Of a stretch of 64,000 nt of DNA, positions 47,401 through 56,335 are shown in pieces (positions within the stretch are counted from its first letter, which is position 1; every line of letters starts with the position of its first letter). This DNA is from Oreohelix idahoensis (taxonomy: Eukaryota > Mollusca > Gastropoda > Stylommatophora > Oreohelicidae), in the NCBI GenBank assembly GCA_024509875.1, contig JAMPIV010012266.1, positions 186,001-250,000 on the forward strand, in the 5' to 3' direction. A model generated the notes under the pieces. That model ran no database searches. It was not told the DNA's origin and was given only the letters and a program-made list of their open reading frames with translations. The position numbers and the translations under genes were made by a program.

Positions 47401-48342
47401 GCGTTTTCAACTCCGCTAGGTCTATACCAGTGGAACGTGATGCCTTTTGGGCTGGTTAACGCTCCAGCTACCTTTGTTCGCATGATGCGACACATTTTTT
47501 CAGGTAGACCAGACATTATTACATATATAGATGACATATGCTTGTTTAGTTCATCTTTTGAGGAACATTTTTTGGGTCTTGGATACGTTTTTGATACCTT
47601 GAGAAGGTACAAGTTAACTGCTAAACCTACAAAATTACAGGTAGCATTTCATGAGATCACTTTTTTGGGTCACATTATTGGAGCTGGATATATCCGAACA
47701 TTACCCAGTACAGTTTCAAAAATTTTAAACATTTCCGTTCCTCAAACGAAGAAACAAGTGAGAAGCTTGTTAGGTCTAGTCCAATATTACAGTAGATTCG
47801 TACCTAACTTGTCATCCATCACTGCTGTATTGTCCTCATTACTAAAGAAGAACATGCCAGTGAAAGTGACATGGACTGACGAATGTGACAGAATTTTTCG
47901 GCAAATAATTTCTATATTTTCAAATCCACCTATTTTGAGATTAATTGATGCTTCTAAAAAGTTCATTCTTCGTACAGATGCGAGTAACTACGGAATTGGC
48001 GCATGTTTGCTCCAATACCATGACGACATCCTCCATCCAAACTTGTACGTGTCACGAAAACTGAAACCACCAGAAGTGAAGTACTCTACGGTTGATCGCG
48101 AACTCTTAGCCGTCGTGTGGGCGATAACCAAACTAGAAAAATTCCTACTGGGAGCCCCTTTTGTAGTACAAACCGATCAAAGGGCCGTAGCATCACTACA
48201 ACGAGCAAATCACAAGAGTCCAAAATTGACCAGATTTGCTATACTCCTCCAACCCTTCGAGTTTTCAATCGAGTACATCACAGGATCCGACAACATCTTG
48301 GCAGATACATTATCTCGAAATCCTAATGATGTCGATTCCTAA
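44500..48342 (+). CDS. pol: Element B pol: protease, integrase, reverse transcriptase, RNase H
   Basis: 1280 codons, uninterrupted, in the +1 frame relative to gag. The frame is open upstream of the TTG at 44500, so frameshift expression from gag is likely. Residues 1-150 are Asn/Arg/Ser-rich, with a CPTC...CGH cysteine-histidine cluster near 167-184. The protease motif LRDSGS is near 217-222. Integrase has an HHCC module (from about 414), then D487 (AIDIIGP), D546 (LLSDHGSQF) and E582 (GAVERLN), a D,D35E core, and a GPY motif at 724-726. RT has DLTKGYWQIP and catalytic YIDD at 1009-1012. RNase H has RTDASN near 1158. Integrase precedes RT, as in Gmr1-like elements. All catalytic residues are present. 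Confidence 0.95.
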   Translation: MIREPLPVASNMAYHNHNKPRTHSVDRGRFKGNYDINFHKGQNNFNNNFNRGRQQTRNYSPQSRNNSNPRNSSYNRSYNYNNDYKWNNSDNYNSGHRDNSYNRGQRDNSSNYSRHRSHSRRSTTYNHNTGAAVTTATTPRVQSSTTDNKIQSSSTCFAMNYNVANSCPTCNLIFQKAKETVLNCGHILPEVSLAVNDGTGSLIFNRGKVNGSIVSVLRDSGSTTIGIRQTLVHPNCATGEHVRCMTFGGTIEYYPTAIIYSETPFFTGNVKACMLRNPIADLMVGCIHGSKDCTPDEIIQWEKNNLYIGNAAITRAHTKQLETIDTENKETNDHENIEIHSAIDRVSFAAKQREDRSLTKFFTLVNKDDNLSRNINYSQWFSIKNDILLRCFMDKTQIRQQVMVPFAFRRYILQHAHDSKCAGHMGYTRTRSRVLSSFFWPGVSRDISQYVRSCTICQEVKARGAFHTAPIQACDISVRPFDKMAIDIIGPLLPSARGHRFILTCIDLCTRWPEAIPLKTTTTTDVADALHLIFSRVGFPRKLLSDHGSQFISETMTEVMKTWQIDRNLSSIYHPMSNGAVERLNRTLKQMLHKVTVNHPQDWDRVLPAVLFAYREVPNEQTGFSPFHLVFGAPPRGPMGLIKDLLIDSEMTQDTQSSYEYVINLRNNIIDACQMATASSEAAKEKARTFQNSNRRLRQLFPGDQAYVLLPHNNNRLLISWNGPYQVINKISDVDYVLDIKGHHKIFHINMLKQFHTRPEHLQAIFHELDDTFRPTCHYSNLSVIQEEESSFPEVQLALPVPVVQSSESWRDVTISSSVTPQQHQKIADLLQSYPDVLTDVPGRTSVINHDITLNEDTPIRVHPYSVPIHFLTKTTKELEQMLSLGIIETSNSPFSSPLVIVRKKDNNIRLCVDYRKLNAQTIVDSEPHPLLDDLLPRLSTATIFTKIDLTKGYWQIPLTEKAKYYTAFSTPLGLYQWNVMPFGLVNAPATFVRMMRHIFSGRPDIITYIDDICLFSSSFEEHFLGLGYVFDTLRRYKLTAKPTKLQVAFHEITFLGHIIGAGYIRTLPSTVSKILNISVPQTKKQVRSLLGLVQYYSRFVPNLSSITAVLSSLLKKNMPVKVTWTDECDRIFRQIISIFSNPPILRLIDASKKFILRTDASNYGIGACLLQYHDDILHPNLYVSRKLKPPEVKYSTVDRELLAVVWAITKLEKFLLGAPFVVQTDQRAVASLQRANHKSPKLTRFAILLQPFEFSIEYITGSDNILADTLSRNPNDVDS

Positions 48343-49395
48343 TTTACGTTGTTTGTCGCAAAGACAATACCATGTACAGAGAAACTTAATCAAAGAACAT
48401 AGCACCATCGTTGCTTTTTGACACATGAATGAACCATTTACTCAGCTGCTTTCTATAGGCAAATTATACGCAAAGTGACTGCAATCAATTGACACTATAT
48501 TCGTCTTTACACCGGGACTTTCCTGGTTTACATTTGTCACAACATTGTTTCAAAACACTTCGGAGAAAATAAATGACATTCCAGTCGAACTAATTCGTTA
48601 TATAACGTGATTCAGAATACTTGAACATTTTGTCTAATGGAAATTCAAGGATCAAGACTACGAATGGATCTTCATATCCAATGTTAATTACTTTAATTTA
48701 TTCTTTAAAACTAATCCACATTAAAATGACAAGTGAGTTGAATTTTAAAAAAATGAATGAAACTTAAAAAAATGAAAGAAAGAAAAGAAAACTCACATAA
48801 TTCTTTGATTATATTCTTAGAATTACATGATTATATTGCATACTATTGTTTAAATTAGTTAGAAAGGTATTAATAACTTAATACTACACTTACTTGATGT
48901 TCAACACACATAACTTAGTTAAATTTATACATCATTTTTTTTCTTTCTCTAATTTATTCTTTATTCGTTATTATGTCTTTCTTTAACAGATCCTCTCATT
49001 TTTCTTACATTAGATTTTCAACAACTTATTCTTATTCCATACCTAGTATAGTTATTTAGTTTAATTTTAACACTTTAAATTAGTCTGACATGACATTTTA
49101 TCACGACATATTTTAAGTTAATTAATTATTTAATTAGAGATCGACATTACCATTCTCTTTTAGTTCTTATTACCATTTATATTTATTTATGATATAAATA
49201 ATGAATATATTACATGACTATTGGTTAGTCGACATGACCACGACATTGGTTCTAGACAGAACGTCGTAGGCCATATGCCGTAATCTCGTTAAATTTTTTT
49301 TTTGATATTGTTAACATATTGGTATTTTTTCAGATGGGTTTTTGTTAAAAAAAATCTATCTAATAGATTTTTTTTTCCCCCAGTGGACAGGGAAT
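48343..49395 (+). other. 3' untranslated part of element B
   Basis: About 1.05 kb, very AT-rich, no env-like frame. GGACAGGGAA just before the 3' LTR is a weak polypurine tract. Confidence 0.6.
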
Positions 49396-50245
49396 TGTTA
49401 AGGTATTTTATTGGCATGGTCTGCTAGAGGTTAACAGCATAAGATTAATAGGTGACTACGTTTAATATAATGTAAATAATTGTTAGTTAGTGTACGCGAT
49501 ACACACGATTGATTATGACGTGTATGCGTTGGTATGTCACGCACCGTGACTAGGTTACCAGACCCTTTTCTTAGATGACCGTCAAACGGATAAGACGTGT
49601 CCTATAATCCTTCCAGTGGTAGGCATGATATTGCCGCACATATGTTATTGCAGTACGGACATGGGTCAGTCCGATATTCTTATGAAGAGAGGAATGTATC
49701 GAGGTTAGTAATTTTAACTAAAGTCAAGGAAGGATGAAATTATGGTCCACATTCGTTTTATATCGCCAGACGTCTAATCTCATTGTCGGCCGTTGGATGT
49801 CCCAACCGCGCGTACATATAGTTACGACGTTCTGACTATAGTGTTGCATATTATTGGACCAGGACTATAATGCATGGATAGCATTTATGATGTATGATTC
49901 AATTCTGATATATAATGTTTTCATAATCAACCTCCATGGACTGTCTACTGTTTGAAATGTATATTAAAAATTGTGTGGACTCGAGAAGAGACTTATCACG
50001 TTCATTGAAGTTACAAATTCAACAATTATGATACTGAGTTCAAACCTTGTGACAGACAGAAAGTATTAACTCACATTCGCGTAACTATTCCAACAATAGC
50101 ACGATCAAGAATTAATGAATCAAATGACCAGAACTAAGAAGCTTATTGAATCAATGAGAACGGTGGCTTTCCACAACGACCACTGAAATAGAAGACGGGG
50201 CCGCAACAACAATAAAAGAAGTGAATCGTATAAAGCCCCGCAACA
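49396..50245 (+). repeat. 3' LTR of element B
   Basis: 850 bp, identical by inspection to 41161-42010, followed by ATCTG and then the rest of the C LTR. Confidence 0.95.
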
Positions 50246-51090
50246 ATCTGGTCCAGCTCTACATATTTCTTAGTTTGAGAAAATCAAACTTCAACATTTC
50301 TTATAAAATGTGTATTTCAGGACATTGAGTGGTTATATATATATATTTCTTACTGGCGTAAGTAGTGACAATCGTTAAATATGTATTTTGAATAGAGCTC
50401 CCAACCCTAGTCGCAGCAGAACTAGGTTCGAGGATTTGAGTCAATTTGCAAAAAAATAGTCTTACACCTCAAACCATGTAGAGTAGAAAATATTCTTGTG
50501 TTGGAAAGCATTTAACTCAAGGAATGCTTATGACGATAAAGAAATCAAGGACAAATCTGAGGAGATGGGTAAATGTCGTCGAACCTAAAATAAGACTGTA
50601 ACTTAAAGGAAGGAACACGGTGGAATGAGAAGGTTCGCCATATTTGACAATTGAGTAGGCCTACGAGACAAAGATGCAAAAAGGGATTTTTGCATCGATG
50701 AAAGCATCTGATGAGATGATAGAACTTTAATATGCTTATTATTGTAAAAATGTTCTGAATTCCAGACTTTGTTGAAATTTTAAGTTTCATGCTGAAAGAT
50801 ATTAAAAGTTTTGCATGAAATCGAACGCTGTTGAAAAGGTGAATTACTACAGTTTTGAGATCTAGATAAGAAATCTATCCATTTCAATTAAATTCGCTAC
50901 ATCAACACCTAAGAGAAGAAAATCGAACCTGGTAACACAAATTTAAGAGAGAAATCTAAATCTCTGGTGATTAGGCCAGTTAAACATCTGCTCTCTGTAA
51001 AGTAAACTGAAAATACTGCATATACCGGCACTGCCACATGAAGGTAATATGGTGCCGTTCCAGTCCTAAGGAACACCTGCTCCGGCTACA
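50246..51090 (+). repeat. 5' LTR of element C, second part
   Basis: Matches 58836-59682 with about three differences: a TA repeat length near 50340, T/C near 50651 and T/C near 51081. The 3' end holds GCCACATGAAGGTAATATGG, repeated directly after the LTR end. Confidence 0.93.
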
Positions 51091-51101
51091 TGAAGGTAAT
51101 A

Positions 51102-51115
51102 TGGTGCCCGTGACC
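51102..51115 (+). other. Candidate primer-binding site of element C
   Basis: TGGTGCCCGTGACC starts 11 bases after the LTR end and begins with TGG. An almost identical ATGGTGCC also lies inside the LTR near 51050. The tRNA is not identified. Confidence 0.35.
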
Positions 51116-51155
51116 ACTTCTCTTTGATAAAGCAAATAACTAGCGATAATAGACC

Positions 51156-51666
51156 ATGGACGATTTACTACACAATTTTCAACAGCTGGGTGTGGAACAA
51201 CAACAACCACAGAACCAACCCGTAAATGCACAACCATTACAGCCCACCGATTGACATGGCTAAGAAATATTTGCTGACGGGAAGTTACCCTATGCAGCAT
51301 GAGCCATCACTGTGTCAGAGCTTTGCCCATCAGTTCCCCTCCCCAAGTTTCTCCAACCCACGCCGCCCCTCTGACTCTGACAAGGAAAAAAATCGTTTTC
51401 TGACGGGAGGTTATCCCAAACGTAAATCCTTGAGCTTACATCCCATTATTCATGGGGCAGATATGAAGTATTGTAATCACACCTCTATCAGGAGGAATGC
51501 AGTAACAACACACGCGGATGCGGAAAGTTACTCTGTCGAAAATTTAAGAAACCTACGATACCCATGTCTACCAACACATCATACCGAGGACACAGATAGT
51601 AGGCCTACGCTGTATCATTTTAACAGATTAACAGACGTGCTAAGAATCACTGGAGAGTTTAAATAG
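51156..51666 (+). pseudogene. Element C protein, N-terminal parts in two frames
   Basis: The first ATG of the interior (51156) opens a 32-codon frame, MDDLLHNFQQLGV followed by a Gln/Asn/Pro-rich stretch, ending at 51254. An overlapping frame, 51226-51666 (146 codons), continues with KKYLLTGSYP and a related NRFLTGGYP about 45 residues later, then a LYHFNRLTDVLRITGEF stretch. It ends where a third frame, open from 51644, takes over. The succession of coding-like frames with short overlaps suggests one protein broken by two frameshifts, or a gag-like region. I do not recognise the family. Confidence 0.5.
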
Positions 51667-53086
51667 AAGAGATTGCCGCATTGCAGTCCGAAGCCTATTC
51701 ACCAATGTCAAAAGTCATAGGACCTACGAAATAAAGAATCTCCATGCATCTGACAGGGCATGCATTGTCACCACAGATGAAGGTTTTCGTGCTGTTATAA
51801 AACCACTACATCCATGGCGAAGACAGGTCAGTTCGGTGAAAGTAAACACGACGCTACATACCCCCCCTCATAATAGACTAACCCGAATCGTGCACAAACA
51901 AGAAGAATTTATGAATGAACCAAAGACGACCTCTGTCGCGACACAAACAGAGAATAGAGCTGCAGTTTCAGCAACACAGACAGACACTGACACACCAAGT
52001 CAAGTTTGCGACCCCGTAGCACCAGTGAAACAGTTCGCCCAACAGAAATCCTTCAATGCTATCCCAGTCACTGCACTGAGCACAGAGAGGCTGCAGGAAG
52101 AAATAAATGACATCTTGAGGAAGGGTGATTTCAGCGTTCTCACGGTCAAATTGGTGTATGAATTACTAGAGGATAAATTTGCTGTGAACTTGTCTGCCAA
52201 ACAAGATGAGATACGTTGTTTAGTAATAAACACGGTTCAACAGGATGATGGAACTCTTGAACACTATAACAGCACGTTAGATCGGGATGAAAGCAAGATT
52301 ACCCTACAAGAGAAGAATTCTACAGAAGTATCCATCCGACCCATTAGAAGGGCAAAATATTGTTATCGCTCCACATGTTCGGTCCCCTTTAACGACACAG
52401 ATTCTGACATGGACATACAAGAACCAATAGACCAAAATTTTCACACCGACGAAATATCCAATATCTGCCCTGTTCAAACATACGGTGAGATAGCAACCAA
52501 CAAGTATGAAAGAGACTCTGGTATAGATTCGCCTGGTCCTAGTTGCACAACTGATACATCATTCGCTAGTACGTCATCCCCGGAGATTCAAGCAGCTGGC
52601 AAACGTACCTGTTTTTCTTCATCAGACGCATCATCTCCTGTCATTAAATGCATGAAATTGCCACAAAATGAGATCAGACGAATAGTCAAGGCGAAACGCT
52701 ATCATGTTCCAAAACCAAGCCGAGAAGTGTTAGCCTCATCTCAACTAGTCAAAAACAACAGTGTGCAAATTACTGTGCCCATTGTAACCAGTGCTAACGT
52801 TCAGCACAACCAGGTCAGAAGAAAAATCAAGGCGAAACATATACCTGCCTCAAAACCAACAGATGTTCCAGCCATACAAACCCTACCCACAGTAAAACCA
52901 TCACCGCAATCAAATGATGTTAAGCCATCACCGCATTCGTCAATGTCCTCAGTGTCCCAACAATCAGCAAATGCAGTGTCGTCGCCTATCACACCCGTCA
53001 CCACTGCTACTCAGTATGATGCTCGCCTAAGCAGTCGGGACATTGCAAGGTTAGAGATGGTGAAGGAACTAGCGAAGCTGTTCTGA
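51644..53086 (+). CDS. Element C protein with a candidate DEK_C domain
   Basis: Open for about 480 codons; an alternative start (GTG) at 51836 gives 416 residues, and the first ATG in frame is near 51911. Residues 80-132 counted from 51836 (TERLQEEINDILRKGDFSVL, then TVKLVYELLEDKFAVNLSAK) have the length and pattern of the DEK C-terminal domain: a three-helix, DNA-binding fold with a GD-x-S/T-x-LTVK-x-V-x-x-x-LE-x-KF-x-V-x-L-S core. The rest is low-complexity and Ser/Thr/Pro-rich, with three basic repeats (IRPIRRAKY, IRRIVKAKRYHVPKP, VRRKIKAKHIPASKP) and a short C-terminal helix, DIARLEMVKELAKLF. No capsid, zinc knuckle or enzyme motif. It may be a captured host gene fragment or an accessory chromatin-binding protein of the element. 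Confidence 0.6.
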   Translation, partial: ESLESLNRRDCRIAVRSLFTNVKSHRTYEIKNLHASDRACIVTTDEGFRAVIKPLHPWRRQVSSVKVNTTLHTPPHNRLTRIVHKQEEFMNEPKTTSVATQTENRAAVSATQTDTDTPSQVCDPVAPVKQFAQQKSFNAIPVTALSTERLQEEINDILRKGDFSVLTVKLVYELLEDKFAVNLSAKQDEIRCLVINTVQQDDGTLEHYNSTLDRDESKITLQEKNSTEVSIRPIRRAKYCYRSTCSVPFNDTDSDMDIQEPIDQNFHTDEISNICPVQTYGEIATNKYERDSGIDSPGPSCTTDTSFASTSSPEIQAAGKRTCFSSSDASSPVIKCMKLPQNEIRRIVKAKRYHVPKPSREVLASSQLVKNNSVQITVPIVTSANVQHNQVRRKIKAKHIPASKPTDVPAIQTLPTVKPSPQSNDVKPSPHSSMSSVSQQSANAVSSPITPVTTATQYDARLSSRDIARLEMVKELAKLF

Positions 53087-55254
53087 AAAACACGCCCAGG
53101 TGTTTTATATGTTCGCAAATCCGAACACGGTCAACGCATATGTGAACAAACCTTTTTAACAATGTACTAACTCTCCCCATGTACTCTATTTTCAGTTTTT
53201 TGACAGTTCAAATGACTTGCTTACAGACTAAGATGTCAAAGCCTCACTGAGAAAGTTATTTTTTCCAGCCTTAGAATACTGATGCCCAGAAAGAAATCAA
53301 GACCAGCACACGGAGGATTTTCTTTAGATAGCATAATTGTGAAATAAAAATGTTAAAACAATTGATAACACACGGTGTTACGAGTTTACAGACACCCTTA
53401 TTTAGTTACATACATTTTTCTTAATATTTAGAATGCTACACAACTTTACCTATAACACATGTGTCACACTATTCTGTTGTAACATTCATCTCCACTTTTG
53501 TAACTGATCATATTTCACGCTCCATTCACCAGCATTTTCATGCAGACACTTTACACCAGTAGTTTTTTTTTCTTACCTCATACTAATATTTCTTTGATCT
53601 ATATTATGCTAAACTCCTTGATATCTGCCACCTTGATCAATCATACTGTTCCTACTATGACATCTCTTAACAGCACATAATTCATACCCAAAACTAGTAT
53701 TGTAGGTTATGCTATTTTTCTCCACAGGATTATTTATTTTCAAATGTACATTATTATTTCAGACCCAGATGTATATTAGTACTGTCAAGAATTTTAAACA
53801 TTCTCTTAAAGAGATTCCATATCCCAACCTTGACTCTCTATAGTAAGATTTTCTTCACTCCACTGTTACAACATCTTTAACTTACTATTTTTCCTTTCCA
53901 CTATATTGAGACGACATTCTAGACTTGTGATTTTTTAAAAATCCCAATCATATTCATTCCTTGGAATTACAATCATGTTGTAATCAGGAGATCCTTGATG
54001 TACCCTTTCCTCGCCACTTATTGACAACAGACACTGCTACAACATTCACTCTATTCTAACCTAAACTATTACTTGCAACCCTATTGGTTAGGATTTACTA
54101 TTAGAATATCTAGTGTTTAGTGAATTGATTTTTATCATTCTTTAGTACTTGTGATACAAACAGAAAAGGAATTCCAAGAAAACAGAAAAGACATAAAAGA
54201 AAAAAACAATTAGAATGTTTTTTTTTATATAAGATGCTATATGTTTATATGCCACCCACACACATTTTGATGATGATAAGACAATATTGTAAAACATTGA
54301 CTGCCCTGAGGTTAGCAGATGAAGAAGAAAATAAATAAATCACCCTATGCCACTCATACCCCCATCAGCTTGATCCCTGATATTCCAACAATATTTTGTT
54401 GATATCACAAGTACCCCAATGACATTTGTGCATGCTGATTTTCTGCAAATGAACAATCCCTTGAGAGCATTAGTATATGCCAACCCCAGATTGAACAAAT
54501 TGCACCTATTTGTTGATGATGCCTTTGCCCATGTTAAAGAAATAGCATTTGCACATGCTGACCTAGCAAATGAAATACCCCATTACCGCATGATAACCAC
54601 TAATGACACATGAGATGAAGAAGCAACAGGTTATGTATGATGAAGATGACATTTTATATTAAGGTGAAACTTTATGTTGTCACAGCTGAGATTTTGTTGT
54701 AATGTTTATGCACAAAATCCCCCACATTAACATTGGAGGAGGAATAATCTTAGTCTTTCGTGGTTACGAGATAAGACAAAGAGATAATGGAATATTTTAT
54801 GAAAACCATGGACATGGAACAAATCAGAGCAGATGATTGTTGCACATATGAGGACCATATTTGAAGTCATTATTGAAGGATTATCAGTAGACAAGAGACA
54901 CAAATGAATTATGATAATCCCATGGAACCACAGGTACTAAGGACACAAAATGGAGATTAAATAATGGAGAAAAAAAAATAATGACTGAATAATTGCTACG
55001 CCCAGAGGTAAAGGAAATAGAGATGCATCCGCATTTTGGAGAAGATATCTCTTTGATTTTTGCTTATTGCCTTTGTAATATGAACATTGTTGTATAACAA
55101 ATGACTATTCCTTATCACGAATTACAGAATGTTGTAAGATAGTTGGAATAAATTGACAATTTAAAATACTCATAACATACCCAGAATTACAGGAGAGAAA
55201 ATAAATAAATGATTGATGAAAGTGGACACACTGAGATTTGCTCACCCCGAGGAT
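53087..55254. other. Non-coding interior of element C
   Basis: 2.2 kb of AT-rich DNA without convincing frames or recognisable pol remnants. Confidence 0.55.
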
Positions 55255-56335
55255 TCATTCATAACCCTCCACTCCCAAAGGAGCATAGGCCTTCAACAAA
55301 CACATGCCAAGTCCTCCTGTCACGTGCCATCATCTCAAGTTCTTTCCATGTTCTCCTCATCATTTTCACCTCTGTTTCCAACTCTCTTCTCCATGTACTT
55401 CTTGGTCTTCCTCTGCCTCTCTTGCCCTGCGGGTTCCAGAACAAGGACTGCCTTGTAATGCTATCAACAGGTTTCCTCAGTGTGTGTCCTATCCATCGCC
55501 ATCGTCTTCTTCTCATCTCTTGTTCCACTGGCACTTGTCTAGTTCTTGTCATCAGTTCTACGTTGGTAACCTTGTCATACCATTTTAATCCCTCTATTCT
55601 ACGCAAGCACCCATTTATGAAAGTCTGTAGCTTTTTGGTTGTTGTCTTTGTTGTTCTCCATGTCTCAGAGCCATACAATAGGACTGACTTCACATTTGAG
55701 TTGAAGATTCTTATTTTCGTGTTGGATCCTATTTCTCTTGATCTCCATATATTTCCCAATGCAATGAAAGCTCCTCTTGCCTTTTGTATTCTTATTTTGA
55801 TATCGCTGTCTGTCCCTCCAACTTTGTCTATATTTGTGGTGTGAAGTTTCGTCTTCATGTCCTGAGGACAGCACCAATTCACCTGTGATGAGTTTCTTCC
55901 TGTCTACCCCCTTCCACTTTGTTTCACACATTCCCAGAACCTCGATTTTGTATTCCCTCATTTCTGCTGCTACTTGCGCCACTTTCCCTTGTTCGTTTAA
56001 TGTCCGAACATTCCAGGTGCCAAATCTGGAAGTTCTCCTAGAAGAAAGAAGGTTAGTCAGCAACACAGACTCCTTTCGGCTTTCTCTGTGTTGCATCATA
56101 CGCCTCCCCGCGAGAGGACCTTCCCCTGTCTTGGATGGCTGTGTTTTATTTCCTTTATTTGACTTGTCCATATTTGTTGAAGTTTTTTGTGGTTTAAATT
56201 TTTTTTTACAGGATGGGGTAACCGGCCCCATGCCCAACCCTCCTTAGTCGCCTTCTACGACATGCCTGGCAGGGGACAGTGTTACTATTCTTTGCTCCCC
56301 TTTCGGGCCCCGGTGACACCCCGAGGATATTGGAT
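55255..56335 (-). mobile_element. Internally deleted LINE
   Basis: The minus-strand 5' end (from 56335) reads GGGGTGTCACCGGGGCCC. A frame at 56237-55665 then encodes a Lys-rich leader and the endonuclease start, FGTWNVRTLNEQGKVAQVAA and EVLGMCETKWKG. This passes near 55850 directly into the post-RT domain (55882-55259): KARGAFIALGNIWRS, SVLLYGSETWRT, RWRWIGHTLRK and GKRGRGRPRSTWRRE. Most of the endonuclease and all of RT are deleted. The 3' end is GGGAGTGGAGGGTTATG. It retains both LINE ends, so it may have been copied as a short LINE in trans or deleted in place. Confidence 0.88.

Larger units (their letters stand above)
41161..50245 (+). mobile_element. LTR retrotransposon B, complete, gypsy-like with integrase before RT
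   Basis: 9085 bp with identical-looking 850-bp LTRs (TGTTAAGG...CGCAACA) and the 5-bp target duplication ATCTG (41156-41160 and 50246-50250). The uninterrupted LTR of element C at 58830-58845 shows the empty site with a single ATCTG. Gag, protease, integrase, RT and RNase H are all present, in that order. The pol frame is intact; gag carries one frameshift. It is a recent insertion. Confidence 0.95.

Noticed and set aside
54419..54613. 64-codon frame in the interior of element C
   Set aside because: Short, no motif, in AT-rich DNA, with no support from neighbouring sequence.
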